A stretch of DNA of 64,000 bases from Rhodocyclaceae bacterium UBA2271 (GCA_002347405.1 DDXB01000046.1:23214-87213), one strand, 5' to 3'; positions 7,422 to 15,617 are shown, counted from the stretch's first letter. Numbers and translations are program-made. The notes: generated by a model not told the origin, from the letters alone.

Positions 7422-8849
7422 TTACCCGGCCGTCACGGGCGTTCCGGCTGCCTTCTCCCGCGCCCACGGCGCCGGCTTGCGCACCGCTGCCCAGACCGGA
7501 TTTTCGATGGTCAGCGCCAGTTGCCGCGCCAGCTCGGGCATGCCGGCATAACCCGCGTAGGCGAATTCGCGTTCCTGGTTGATGTCGAGGAAGGGAATGC
7601 GCGACTTGAGCGCCATGTAGAGGTTGCGGCCGCCGGCGATGAGGATGTCGGCACGCAGCTCCTGGTAGGCGCCGAGCAGCGCCTTGGGGCTGCCGTCCTC
7701 GATCATGTTCGCGTCCGGACCCATGATCTCGCGGATGCGCGCCTTGTCTTCCTCGGTCGACTTCTTGGTGCCGGTCGCCACCACCTCCATGCCCAGATCC
7801 TGGAGCGCGGAAACGATGGACCACGACTTGACGCCGCCGGTGTAGAGCAGCACGCGCTTGCCCTTGAGCCGCGCGCGCCAGGGTTCGAGCGCGGCGTTGG
7901 CTTTGGCCTCCTCGCGCGCGATGAGCGCTTCGGTACGCGCAGTGAGATCGGGATCGTTCAGCAGTCCGGCGAAATCACGCAGCGCCTGCGACATGTCGCG
8001 CACGCCGTAAAAGCTGCCTTCGAAGAAGGGTATGCCGTAGATTTCCTTGAGTTTGCGCGCGACGTTGAGCAGTGCCTTGGCGCAGACCACCATGGTCGCC
8101 GCCGCACGGTGCATGGTCTGCACCTCATTGAAGCGCGCGTCGCCCGAGAGCGTGGAGAGGATGCGCAGGCCGAGTTCGTCGAATAGCGGCGCGACAGGGA
8201 AGAACTCGCCGGCAATGTTGTATTCGCCGATCAGGTTGATGGCGTGCACCTTGATGCCGGGCCCAAGTTTACGCAGGGCGCTCGCCGGCACCGGATCGGG
8301 CTCGCGCGTGCCGATGACATACTTGAACATCGCCTCGCCGCCGAGGCGGTTGCCCAGGTTCTTGGTGCCGTAGAAACCGGCCGCGTCGACGGGCACCACG
8401 GGCACGCCGAAGCGCTCGGCGGCGGCCTTGCAGACCGCCTCGAAATCGTCGCCGATCAGTGCCGTCACGCAGGTGGCGTAGACAAACACCGCCGCCGGCG
8501 CATGGTCGTCGATGGCCTGCTTGATGGCGTGGAAGAGCCGCTTCTCGCCGCGCCCCATGATCACGTCCTGCTCGGTGAGGTCCGTGGTCATGCCGATCTT
8601 GTAGAGCGTCGAACCGGTCGAGCGCGTGCCGCGGTTGTCCCACGAACTGCCGGCACAGGCAATCGGGCCATGCACGATGTGCGCGACGTCGGCGATCGGC
8701 AAGAGCGCGATCTGCGCGCCGTCGAAGGAGCAACCGCCCGCCGTCGCACCAGGCTTGGGCTTGGCGCAGCCGGATTTCTCCTTGGCGGCAATGTGATTGT
8801 GCGCGCAGGCAGGTTCGTTCAACAGTTCGGCGATTTGAGCGGCTTTCAT
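7422..8849 (-). CDS. nifE: Nitrogenase cofactor scaffold subunit NifE
   Basis: Alpha subunit of the NifEN FeMo-co scaffold, 475 residues. Recognised from the GCSFDGAQIALLPIADVAHIVHGPIAC region with its cluster cysteines, the YATCVTALIGDD segment and the TGGVKSWS motif of the NifD/NifE family. The N-terminus (MKAAQIAELLNEPACAHN) is standard. nifE stands alone here: its usual partner nifN is 2.7 kb further on with a separate promoter. It is read from a perfect sigma-54 promoter that shares a NifA site with the divergent modABC operon. Confidence 0.96.
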   Translation of the reverse strand: MKAAQIAELLNEPACAHNHIAAKEKSGCAKPKPGATAGGCSFDGAQIALLPIADVAHIVHGPIACAGSSWDNRGTRSTGSTLYKIGMTTDLTEQDVIMGRGEKRLFHAIKQAIDDHAPAAVFVYATCVTALIGDDFEAVCKAAAERFGVPVVPVDAAGFYGTKNLGNRLGGEAMFKYVIGTREPDPVPASALRKLGPGIKVHAINLIGEYNIAGEFFPVAPLFDELGLRILSTLSGDARFNEVQTMHRAAATMVVCAKALLNVARKLKEIYGIPFFEGSFYGVRDMSQALRDFAGLLNDPDLTARTEALIAREEAKANAALEPWRARLKGKRVLLYTGGVKSWSIVSALQDLGMEVVATGTKKSTEEDKARIREIMGPDANMIEDGSPKALLGAYQELRADILIAGGRNLYMALKSRIPFLDINQEREFAYAGYAGMPELARQLALTIENPVWAAVRKPAPWAREKAAGTPVTAG

Positions 8850-8874
8850 GACGTCTCCTTTCGCCTTTCCACTC

Positions 8875-8889
8875 GCAAGCGGCGTGCCA
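8875..8889 (-). promoter_or_regulatory. Sigma-54 promoter of nifE
   Basis: The reverse strand reads TGGCACGCCGCTTGC, an exact match to TGGCAC-N5-TTGC, 26 bp upstream of the nifE ATG. Confidence 0.92.
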
Positions 8890-8933
8890 TTGCCAAGCGG
8901 CTGATTTCACGAGGATTCATCTGCACAAGCTTT

Positions 8934-8949
8934 TGTCGCATTTACGACA
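8934..8949. promoter_or_regulatory. Shared NifA upstream activator site (nifE/modA)
   Basis: TGTCGCATTTACGACA, an exact TGT-N10-ACA site extended to a longer palindrome by flanking TTT/AAA. It lies 45 bp from the nifE promoter and 53 bp from the modA promoter, nearly midway. Confidence 0.9.
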
Positions 8950-9001
8950 AAACCGCTGCCGGCACGGCCGGGATCGCCACCCGAACCCACTGGCAGCGCA
9001 A

Positions 9002-9017
9002 TGGCACGCGGCTTGCG
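9002..9017 (+). promoter_or_regulatory. Sigma-54 promoter of modA
   Basis: TGGCACGCGGCTTGCG, an exact TGGCAC-N5-TTGC match, 36 bp before the modA ATG. It implies nitrogen-fixation control of molybdate uptake. Confidence 0.9.
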
Positions 9018-9052
9018 AGTCTTTGGCCAGACTATCGACTGGAGGTATTCCA

Positions 9053-9802
9053 ATGCGCCCGCTGCTTGTTCTGGCTGTACTCTGCTTAATGTCCGCCGCT
9101 GTCCGCGCCGACGAGGTTCTGGTCGCCGTCGCCGCCAACTTCACCGCACCGGCAAAAACCATTGCCGCCGATTTCGAAAGGGCAACCGGCCACAAGCTGC
9201 AACTGGCTTTCGGTTCGACGGGCAAGTTCTACGCGCAGATCAAAAACGGCGCGCCCTTCGAAGTCCTGCTGGCCGCCGACGACGAAACGCCGGCGCGCCT
9301 TGAAAGCGAAGGCGCGACCGTGGCCGGCAGTCGCTTCACTTACGCGGTCGGTCGCATCGTCCTGTGGTCGGCACGCCCCGGTTATGTCGATGCCAGGGGC
9401 GAGGTGCTGAAAAACGGGGGATTCGTGCATCTTGCACTCACCAATCCCAAACTGGCTCCCTATGGACAGGCGGCCATCGACACGATGAAGGCGCTCGGCG
9501 TACACGACGCCCTGCACCCGCGCTTCATCACGGCCGAAAATCTCACCCAGACCTATCAGTTCATTTTCAGCGGCAATGCCGAACTTGGCTTCATTTCGCT
9601 CTCGCAGGTACCCAGAGATAGGGACGGCAAGATCGCGGAAGGTTCGGCCTGGATCGTTCCGCAGAATTTATACACGCCGATCCGCCAGGATGCGGTGCTG
9701 CTGGCCAAAGGCAAAGACCGCCCCGCCGCCGCGGCGCTGCTGCAATACCTCAAGGGCGACAAGGCGAAAGCGACGATTCGCAGCTTCGGCTACGACCTGT
9801 AA
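9053..9802 (+). CDS. modA: Molybdate-binding periplasmic protein ModA
   Basis: Substrate-binding component of the molybdate ABC transporter; 249 residues including a signal peptide of about 19 (MRPLLVLAVLCLMSAAVRA). The mature part shows family motifs VAANFTAP, FGSTGKFYAQIKNGAPFEVLLAADDETP and the C-terminal LKGDKAKATIRSFGY. The ATG at 9053 has a GGAGG ribosome binding site, so upstream in-frame codons were rejected. It is the first gene of a modABC operon with overlapping or abutting reading frames. The sigma-54/NifA promoter is unusual: mod operons are classically repressed by ModE. Confidence 0.95.
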   Translation: MRPLLVLAVLCLMSAAVRADEVLVAVAANFTAPAKTIAADFERATGHKLQLAFGSTGKFYAQIKNGAPFEVLLAADDETPARLESEGATVAGSRFTYAVGRIVLWSARPGYVDARGEVLKNGGFVHLALTNPKLAPYGQAAIDTMKALGVHDALHPRFITAENLTQTYQFIFSGNAELGFISLSQVPRDRDGKIAEGSAWIVPQNLYTPIRQDAVLLAKGKDRPAAAALLQYLKGDKAKATIRSFGYDL

Positions 9803-10492
9803 ATGTCCCCATTGTCCGCAAGCGATCTCGCCGCCGTCTGGCTGACGCTCAAGCTCGCCGGACTGACCACCGTGTTGCTGATGCTGATCGGCACGCCGAT
9901 CGCCTGGTGGCTGGCGCGCACGCACCATTGGGCAAAGGGGCCGGTCGGCGCCGTGGTGACGCTGCCGCTGGTCCTGCCGCCGGCGGTGCTCGGCTTTTAC
10001 CTGCTGGTGCTGATGGGGCCGGACGGCCCCGTCGGCCGCCTCACGGCAAGCCTCGGATTGGGGCTGTTGCCCTTCACCTTCGCCGGCCTCGTCGTCGCCT
10101 CGGTGATCTACTCGATGCCCTTCGTCGTCCAGCCGTTGCAGCAGGCTTTCGAAGCGATCGGCGAACGACCGCTGGAGGTTGCGGCCACGCTGCGCGCCGG
10201 CCCCTGGGATACGTTCTTTTCCGTGGTGGTGCCGCTGGCGCGCCCCGGTTTCATCACCGCCAGCGTGCTCGGCTTCGCCCACACCATCGGCGAATTCGGC
10301 GTGGTGCTGATGATCGGCGGCAACATTCCGGGCAAGACCCAGGTGCTGTCGATGGCCATCTACAACCACGTGGAAGCGCTCGAATATGGCCAGGCCCACT
10401 GGCTGGCCGGCGGCATGCTGATCTTCTCCTTCGCCGTGCTGCTGATCCTTTACACGCTCAACCCGACGAGCCGGAAGGCGCATCGTGTCTGA
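9803..10492 (+). CDS. modB: Molybdate ABC transporter permease ModB
   Basis: Inner-membrane permease of 229 residues with five to six hydrophobic segments and the ABC-permease EAA loop (EVAATLRAGPWDTFFSVVVPLARPG). It starts immediately after the modA stop and overlaps modC by 8 bp. The tail FSFAVLLILYTLNP is typical of ModB. Confidence 0.95.
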   Translation: MSPLSASDLAAVWLTLKLAGLTTVLLMLIGTPIAWWLARTHHWAKGPVGAVVTLPLVLPPAVLGFYLLVLMGPDGPVGRLTASLGLGLLPFTFAGLVVASVIYSMPFVVQPLQQAFEAIGERPLEVAATLRAGPWDTFFSVVVPLARPGFITASVLGFAHTIGEFGVVLMIGGNIPGKTQVLSMAIYNHVEALEYGQAHWLAGGMLIFSFAVLLILYTLNPTSRKAHRV

Positions 10493-11588
10493 AATCCTCG
10501 CGCGCTTCCGCCAGAGCTATCCGGGCTTCACGCTCGACGTCGACCTGGAGCTGCCGAGTCGTGGCATCACCGCGCTGTTCGGGCATTCCGGCTCGGGCAA
10601 GACCACGCTGCTGCGCTGTATCGCCGGTCTGGAACGACCGAGCAACGGCTATCTCGCCATCGACGGCGCGCTCTGGCAGGATGGCGCGAAATTTCTGCCG
10701 ACGCACCGGCGCCCCATCGGCTATGTCTTTCAGGAGGCCAGCCTCTTCCCGCACCTCAGCGTGCGCGGCAACCTCGACTACGGCGCAAAGCGTTGCGGAT
10801 GCCGTCCCGCCAGTCCCGAAAAGGGGATTCCCTTCGGTCACGCCAATGACTTCTCCCGCATCGTCGAACTGCTGGGCATCGGCGCATTGCTCGACCGCAA
10901 GCCGGAACGTCTTTCCGGCGGCGAGCGCCAGCGCGTCGCCATTGCGCGCGCGCTGCTGACCGCGCCGCGCCTGCTGCTGATGGACGAGCCGCTTGCCGCG
11001 CTCGATCTCGCGCGCAAGAACGAGATCCTGCCCTACCTCGAACGCCTGCACGACGAGCTGGAAATTCCCGTGTTCTACGTCAGCCACGCACCCGACGAGG
11101 TGGCGCGCCTGGCCGATCACCTCGTCGTCATGGACGGCGGCCGCGCCGTCGCGCAAGGGCCACTGGCCGAGACGCTGGCACGCGCGGATTTGCCCATTCG
11201 CCTCGGCGAGGATGCCGGCGTGGTGCTCGACGCAACCGTGGCCGAGATCGACAAGCAATGGCAGCTCGCCCGCGTCGAGTTTCCCGGTGGCAGCCTGTGG
11301 GTACGCGACGAGGGCCACCCCGTCGGCAAGCACGTGCGCGTGCGCGTGCTGGCGCGCGACGTGAGCCTCGCGCGCGAGGAGCCGAGCGGCACCAGCATCC
11401 TCAATCACTTCCGCGTCACGGTTTGCGAACTCGCCGCCGACACGCATCCGGCGCTGCTGCTGGCGCGCACGGAAACCAATGGCCAGTCGCTGCTCGCGCG
11501 CCTCACGCGCCGTTCCGCCACCACGCTTAATCTCGCGCCAGGTGCAGAGGTCTGGGCGCAGGTCAAGGCCGTTGCCCTGCTAGGATGA
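10485..11588 (+). CDS. modC: Molybdate ABC transporter ATPase ModC with a repeat-derived insert
   Basis: ATPase of the molybdate importer, 367 residues. Walker A GHSGSGKT is at 33-40, the Q-loop VFQEAS near 81, the signature LSGGERQR at 143-150, Walker B LLLMDEP near 163 and the H-loop VSHAPDE near 190. The C-terminal third is a TOBE/MOP molybdate-binding domain. Residues about 103-120 (CGCRPASPEKGIPFG) sit between LDYGAK and the next helix and include a diverged copy of the dispersed repeat. Other ModC proteins have a shorter loop there (family knowledge). The ATPase motifs are intact. Confidence 0.93.
   Translation: MSEILARFRQSYPGFTLDVDLELPSRGITALFGHSGSGKTTLLRCIAGLERPSNGYLAIDGALWQDGAKFLPTHRRPIGYVFQEASLFPHLSVRGNLDYGAKRCGCRPASPEKGIPFGHANDFSRIVELLGIGALLDRKPERLSGGERQRVAIARALLTAPRLLLMDEPLAALDLARKNEILPYLERLHDELEIPVFYVSHAPDEVARLADHLVVMDGGRAVAQGPLAETLARADLPIRLGEDAGVVLDATVAEIDKQWQLARVEFPGGSLWVRDEGHPVGKHVRVRVLARDVSLAREEPSGTSILNHFRVTVCELAADTHPALLLARTETNGQSLLARLTRRSATTLNLAPGAEVWAQVKAVALLG
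10801..10823. repeat. Dispersed repeat, family 1, diverged inverted copy inside modC
   Basis: GCCGTCCCGCCAGTCCCGAA followed by AAG, in frame within modC. The core GCCGTCCCGCCAG is exact; the distal part has diverged. Confidence 0.6.
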
Positions 11589-12103
11589 CGGACATGAACG
11601 CACGCATCGCTACCATCGTCCATGCCGACCGGCGTGCCGCCGACGTGCTGGTCGCCGAATTTGCCACGGCGCTGATCGGCGCCGGACGCAAGGTGCATGG
11701 TCTGATCCAGCAACGACCGGCTGACGACAAAACCAGCACGGTGCTGCTCGATCTACATGACGGCGCGTGCTACCCGCTGTTCCAGAACCTGGGCACCGGC
11801 ACCCAATCCTGCTCGGTCGACACGGCAGGGGTCGCGGCAGCCAGCATCGCGCTCCGCCGTGCTCTCGAAGCGCATGCCGACCTCGCCATCGCCAACCGCT
11901 TCGGCCCGCTCGAGGCCGGGGGAGCTGGCCTGGCGGCCGAAATGCTGGCCCTGATGGCCGAAGGCATTCCCTTCCTGACCATCGTCGCCGATGACCACCT
12001 GCCGGCCTGGCGACATTTCACGGGCGGCATGAGCGTGGAACTGCCTGCGGAACGCGCAGCGCTTGATGCGTGGTTCGCCGGCCTGACGAAAGCCACACCA
12101 TGA
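11585..12103 (+). CDS. DUF2478 family protein (molybdenum-linked)
   Basis: A 172-residue protein of the DUF2478 family, which often accompanies molybdate transport or molybdenum enzyme genes. It starts ATGACGGACATGAACGC, overlapping the modC stop by 4 bp, so it belongs to the mod operon. Segments ANRFGPLEAGGAGLAAEMLALMAEGIPFLTIV and a preceding LVAEFATALI resemble a P-loop-derived fold without a clear Walker motif. Function unknown; a role in molybdenum handling is inferred from context. Confidence 0.75.
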   Translation: MTDMNARIATIVHADRRAADVLVAEFATALIGAGRKVHGLIQQRPADDKTSTVLLDLHDGACYPLFQNLGTGTQSCSVDTAGVAAASIALRRALEAHADLAIANRFGPLEAGGAGLAAEMLALMAEGIPFLTIVADDHLPAWRHFTGGMSVELPAERAALDAWFAGLTKATP

Positions 12104-12549
12104 CAGCGATTGTTGACTTTGCAACACGCGCCGACCTGCCGGCCATGGCCGATTTGTTGCACGAGCTTTTCACCTTGGAAAGCGATTTCCACCCCGAGCG
12201 CAAACGCCAGTTGACCGGGCTGCAGACCATTCTCGACACCCCCGCCATCGGCCGCCTGTTCGTGCTGCGCAGCGACGGCAAGGTGGTCGGCATGGCAAAT
12301 GCTTTGATCACCGTCAGCACGGCCTTGGGCACGCCGGTCGTGTTGCTGGAAGACGTGATCGTGAGTCGCGCCTATCGTGGTGGCGGACTGGGCAAATCGC
12401 TGGTTAACCATGTTTGCGACTGGGCGAAGTCACAAGGCATGGGCCGCGTCACGCTGCTGGCGGATGCGGACAACGCCCCTGCCATCGCCTTCTACGCGAA
12501 GCTCGGCTTCGAAAAGTCGGCGATGGTGGTACGGCGCAAACAACTTTGA
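12100..12549 (+). CDS. GNAT family N-acetyltransferase
   Basis: A 149-residue single-domain acetyltransferase with the acetyl-CoA binding motif RAYRGGGLGKSL near residue 95 and the C-terminal NAPAIAFYAKLGFEKS. The start was set at the ATG overlapping the preceding stop (ATGA), which makes it the last gene of the mod operon; an upstream in-frame ATG is inside the previous gene. The substrate is unknown. Confidence 0.85.
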   Translation: MTAIVDFATRADLPAMADLLHELFTLESDFHPERKRQLTGLQTILDTPAIGRLFVLRSDGKVVGMANALITVSTALGTPVVLLEDVIVSRAYRGGGLGKSLVNHVCDWAKSQGMGRVTLLADADNAPAIAFYAKLGFEKSAMVVRRKQL

Positions 12550-12563
12550 CAGGAGCAGTCACG

Positions 12564-12654
12564 GACAAATACGATATGGGCGAGATGGTTTTTGCGGCGA
12601 CCGATCTTTACAACGACGAACTCGCCGCGGATGGCAGCAGCCTGATTCCGGAAC
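12564..12654 (+). pseudogene. Possible NifZ-like N-terminal remnant
   Basis: A short readable stretch (YDMGEMVFAATDLYND) resembles the N-terminus of the short NifZ-type proteins that begin with a GE-V-A--D-YND pattern. It loses similarity after about 28 residues and runs into the next remnant. The match is from memory of the family and weak. Confidence 0.3.
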
Positions 12655-12912
12655 ATGAACACCAGCAACAGCTTCAGCCCGGAAGTGGTGGCCGATCTCG
12701 GCACGCCCGCCGCCGCGCAATTCATGCGCTCCACCTTCGACTTCATCGCCAGCGGCAAGCCTCATGTTGTCGGGGTGGCCTTCCACTACTACCTCGAACG
12801 CCACATCCACCTCGACGAGGACTTTCACGGCCCGCTCTCGCTGCGCATGGTGAATGAGCTGGTTGTTTCGCGAAATGCGAATGACAGCAGAAATTCATTG
12901 ACAACAGACTGA
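12655..12912 (+). pseudogene. DUF3050-like gene remnant (internally deleted)
   Basis: The 85-residue frame contains STFDFIASGKPHVVGVAF joined to YYLERHIHLDEDFHGPLSLRMVNEL. In the DUF3050 family (heme-oxygenase-like fold) these two blocks are separated by about 25 residues and preceded by about 150 more, so both the N-terminal part and an internal segment are missing. The 3' end overlaps the first operator-like site of the following gene. Confidence 0.55.
12865..12881. promoter_or_regulatory. Operator-like site 1 (HTH/nucleotidyltransferase module)
   Basis: GTTTCGCGAAATGCGAA; shares GTTTCGCGAAAT-CGAA with site 2 located 65 bp downstream. Confidence 0.5.
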
Positions 12913-12923
12913 TAAACAAATAC

Positions 12924-12947
12924 TTTCGTGTTTCGCGAAATACGAAA
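12924..12947. promoter_or_regulatory. Operator-like site 2, near-perfect palindrome
   Basis: A 24-bp inverted repeat with arms TTTCGTGTTTCG and CGAAATACGAAA (one mismatch), ending 10 bp before the ATG of the HTH gene. It is probably the autoregulatory site. Confidence 0.6.
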
Positions 12948-12957
12948 CAACGAGAAA

Positions 12958-13497
12958 ATGACCATGCGCCGCCCTGTCAATCGCCAGCCCGTCCTCAAAG
13001 CTCAGGATTTCTATTTACTCCTTGCGCTTGCCGCCGTGCGGGGAGAGCGCGTGACTTATCCCGACCTGGCCGCCCTGACCGGGCTGTCGATGTCGGAAGT
13101 GCACGGCGCGCTCAAACGGGCCGAGCAGTCGCGGCTGCTGGCCTTTGTCGATAAACAGCCACGCATCGTCACGCCGTCGTTCAAGGAGTTTCTGCTGCAT
13201 GGCGCGCGCTATGCCTTTCCGCCGGCACGGGGGGCGATGGTGGGCGGCGTTCCCACCGCCTATGCTGCCGCGCCCCTCGACAAGCAGATTGCCCCGTCCG
13301 GTGATCCGCCCCCGGTCTGGCCGCATGCGGAAGGCACGGCACGCGGCATCGCACTGCTACCACTCTACCCAAGCGCACCGGCCGCCGCGCTGCGCAACCC
13401 GGTGCTCTACGAAAACCTGGCGCTATTTGATGCCCTGCGCATGGGCAACGCGCGGGAACGCAAGCTCGCCGAACAGATGTTCGAGGAGCGCCTTTGA
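12958..13497 (+). CDS. Winged-HTH regulator/antitoxin paired with a nucleotidyltransferase
   Basis: A 179-residue protein from the ATG at 12958. Residues about 15-75 form a winged helix-turn-helix (LLLALAAVRGERVTYPDLAALTGLSMSEVHGALKRAEQSRLL). The rest is a Pro-rich region and an acidic C-terminal helix (FDALRMGNARERKLAEQMFEERL). Its stop overlaps the start of a nucleotidyltransferase gene, the layout of AbiEi/AbiEii-like and related toxin-antitoxin pairs. Two operator-like palindromes lie just upstream. Assignment as antitoxin is inferred from context. Confidence 0.7.
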   Translation: MTMRRPVNRQPVLKAQDFYLLLALAAVRGERVTYPDLAALTGLSMSEVHGALKRAEQSRLLAFVDKQPRIVTPSFKEFLLHGARYAFPPARGAMVGGVPTAYAAAPLDKQIAPSGDPPPVWPHAEGTARGIALLPLYPSAPAAALRNPVLYENLALFDALRMGNARERKLAEQMFEERL

Positions 13498-14201
13498 ACC
13501 CCAATGACCCGAACCTGATACGGGTGGAACTGGTGGCCCATGCCTTGGGCGATCTGTGTGATGAGCTGGTATTGGTCGGCGGCTGCGCCACCGGCTTGCT
13601 GTACACGTCGGTGCAGGCACCGCCGCCGCGCACGACCTACGATGTGGATCTCGTTGTTGAGGTGGCTACCCTGGCCGGCTATCACGCGATGGAGGCCCAT
13701 TTTGCCGAACGGGGATTCACTCGCGACATGGCGCCGGATGCCCCGATCTGCCGCTGGCGTGTCGGTGAAGTGGAAGTCGACCTGATGCCGACTGACGAAC
13801 GCATTCTCGGTTTCTCGAACCGTTGGTATGCCATTGCGACTGCCACCGCAACGCCACTGACGCTGCCAAGCGGCACACGGATACGGTTGATTTCGGCGCC
13901 GGCCTTTCTCGCCACGAAGTTCGAGGCTTACGCCACCCGCGGCAACAGCGACATCATGGCCAGCCACGACTTCGAGGACATCATCAACGTACTCGACGGC
14001 CGCCCCGGCATCGAGAGCGAGATTGCCGATGCCGGTAGTGAACTGGTCATCTATCTGGCAGAACGATTTCACGATGTGCTGCACCATCGGGATTTCGACA
14101 ATACCCTGCCCGGTCTCGTTGTTTATGACGACCTCTACGACAGCCGGATCAAAGCCGTGCACCGCCGTATAAGCACCATCGCCAACCTTCACCAGAAGTG
14201 A
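13494..14201 (+). CDS. Nucleotidyltransferase (AbiEii/MNT-like), probable toxin
   Basis: A 235-residue protein starting at a TTG that overlaps the upstream stop. The NTase signature is LVGGCATGLL near residue 27 followed by TTYDVDLVVEV near 47 and the third acidic site VEVDLMP near 92. A helical C-terminal half contains SAPAFLATKFEAYATRG, usual for AbiEii-like nucleotidyltransferases. It may transfer nucleotides onto tRNA or protein and is probably held in check by the HTH partner (inference). No nif relation is seen. Confidence 0.75.
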   Translation: MNPNDPNLIRVELVAHALGDLCDELVLVGGCATGLLYTSVQAPPPRTTYDVDLVVEVATLAGYHAMEAHFAERGFTRDMAPDAPICRWRVGEVEVDLMPTDERILGFSNRWYAIATATATPLTLPSGTRIRLISAPAFLATKFEAYATRGNSDIMASHDFEDIINVLDGRPGIESEIADAGSELVIYLAERFHDVLHHRDFDNTLPGLVVYDDLYDSRIKAVHRRISTIANLHQK

Positions 14202-14317
14202 ATGCCGCCACCCTCGTCCAGAAACGCTGGAACGACTGCAAGGTGCCGCGCGACGACAGCATGTCGCATGGTGAATACACCGGGACACTGAACGACCTGC
14301 AGCCCGAGTGCGCGTAA
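14198..14317 (+). pseudogene. Type I methylase (hsdM) 5' fragment
   Basis: From a GTG overlapping the previous stop, 39 codons read NAATLVQKRWNDCKVPRDDS then MSHGEYTGTL. This matches the N-terminus of one HsdM class (LVQKLWNYCNVLRDDGMSYGDYVEQL in relatives). The reading ends in a TAA that is formed at the junction with a family-1 repeat. The remainder of the methylase gene is absent. Confidence 0.65.
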
Positions 14318-14339
14318 AAGTCGGCGCTGGCGGGACGGC
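14316..14339. repeat. Dispersed repeat, family 1 (consensus copy)
   Basis: AAAAGTCGGCGCTGGCGGGA followed by CGGC; it caps the hsdM fragment. Confidence 0.9.
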
Positions 14340-14360
14340 ACCCCGGCGCGATGCGGGAAG

Positions 14361-14657
14361 TTACTCCTCGAACTTCCAGTCGCGCCGTTCCCATCGCACC
14401 CGTAGCACACCGGTCGCCGTATCGCGCAGCACGGCCAACCCCTCCGCCGGTAGCGTCACGACCACATCGAAACGGCCGCCGCGCAGGTAGCCAATTTCTA
14501 CAGATTCCGCGCTCGGCCGGACTTCGAAATACCCTTGGCAATAGGGGCAGTGGCACTCCAGCACGCCTTCACCAACAAGCTCGCCACAGGCATCGAACAC
14601 CTGCGCCGGCGTCAGCTTCGCCCCGCACAGCGGGCAACTCGCTTCGCGTTTGGCCAT
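14361..14657 (-). CDS. Small zinc-ribbon protein at the end of the nifHDK operon
   Basis: A 98-residue protein with a probable zinc ribbon: a CPLC pair near residue 8 and a CHCPYC pair near 35, then a beta-rich C-terminal half (YFEVRPSAESVEIGYLRGGRFDVVVTLP). I do not recognise a named family. It is 6 bp downstream of the 317-residue unknown gene and is the last gene of the nifH operon on this strand, so it is likely co-expressed with nitrogenase. Confidence 0.6.
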   Translation of the reverse strand: MAKREASCPLCGAKLTPAQVFDACGELVGEGVLECHCPYCQGYFEVRPSAESVEIGYLRGGRFDVVVTLPAEGLAVLRDTATGVLRVRWERRDWKFEE

Positions 14658-14663
14658 GGCAGA

Positions 14664-15617
14664 TCAGAAGCTATACGGACGATGCAGCCAGTCGCGCACG
14701 ACCTGCACGTCGCGGTCAGGCAGGTAGTTGAAACCGCCCTGCACGTCCTCGATGACGACGGTGGCCACGGCATGCGGCACGGTTTTGGTGGTGATCATGT
14801 GGAAGAACCAGGCCATCGGGTAGCCCACCTGCTTGTCGAAGCGTTGCAGGGCATCGGCGAGGGCAAGGCCGCGCGCGCCATAACTGCTTGCGAAGCGCGG
14901 CGCGGCACCGTTGAGCGCGGCGACCGGCGTGGCGCTGCGAATCGGCTGGCGGAAGCGATCGAGGTGTTCGCGCAGTGCGACGACCCAGTGGTTGCTGAAT
15001 TCGGTGGCATGACTGGCGGAGCTCTTTTCCCAGTCCGCGATGAAACGATGCACGGATTGCGGCTCGGTTTTCTGTGCGCGCATGCCGGCGAGAAACTCGG
15101 CCATGTCGGTGATGCGCCGCAAGCTGTAGAAGGGCGCGCCCAGCGCGTCCTGGTTGCCGGAACAGGCATCGCGCGGGTCGACGAGATCCTCCAGGCTGGC
15201 CGGCACCGTGTCGGGCGAAAACAGGACATGGCACACCACCTCCTGCAACTCCTCGATTTCGAGCTGAATGAAGTCGGCCGCGCCGCTGCCGGTGCGCGCC
15301 ACCCAGTAGTGGGTCTTGCCGGTCAGGCGCGTGGCGCGCAGCTTGCTGTCCGCATGTTCCGCCATGACAGCCGCCAGATCGTCGTCATGGGCCGCCAGCT
15401 CAGCCATGGCCCAACGTTCGAGATCGTCGGCAAGATGCCGGCCCTGCGCGTCGACCACGCCGCCGAGTCGATACCAGCCGCCACGCGCCAGCACCTCGCG
15501 AAACGCGTATTGCGGCGCGATCCGTGCCAGCTCGCGCGATATTCCGGCCGGCCCCTGCGTCACCGCCACCGGCACGCAGGCGGCGGCGATTGTTTCGGTC
15601 AAGTTGTTGGCGCTCAT
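14664..15617 (-). CDS. Uncharacterised 317-residue protein of the nifH operon
   Basis: The start was set at the ATG reading MSANNLTETIAAAC; upstream in-frame codons overlap the previous gene. No signal peptide, membrane segment or known motif is evident. A Gln/Glu-rich patch FIQLEIEELQEVVCHVLFSP is near residue 120, and the C-terminus has YPMAWFFHMITTKTVPHAVATVVIEDVQ. It lies in the nifHDKT-fdxN-nifY operon and is followed by a zinc-ribbon gene, so a nitrogenase accessory function is likely but unproven. I could not assign a family. Confidence 0.6.
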   Translation of the reverse strand: MSANNLTETIAAACVPVAVTQGPAGISRELARIAPQYAFREVLARGGWYRLGGVVDAQGRHLADDLERWAMAELAAHDDDLAAVMAEHADSKLRATRLTGKTHYWVARTGSGAADFIQLEIEELQEVVCHVLFSPDTVPASLEDLVDPRDACSGNQDALGAPFYSLRRITDMAEFLAGMRAQKTEPQSVHRFIADWEKSSASHATEFSNHWVVALREHLDRFRQPIRSATPVAALNGAAPRFASSYGARGLALADALQRFDKQVGYPMAWFFHMITTKTVPHAVATVVIEDVQGGFNYLPDRDVQVVRDWLHRPYSF

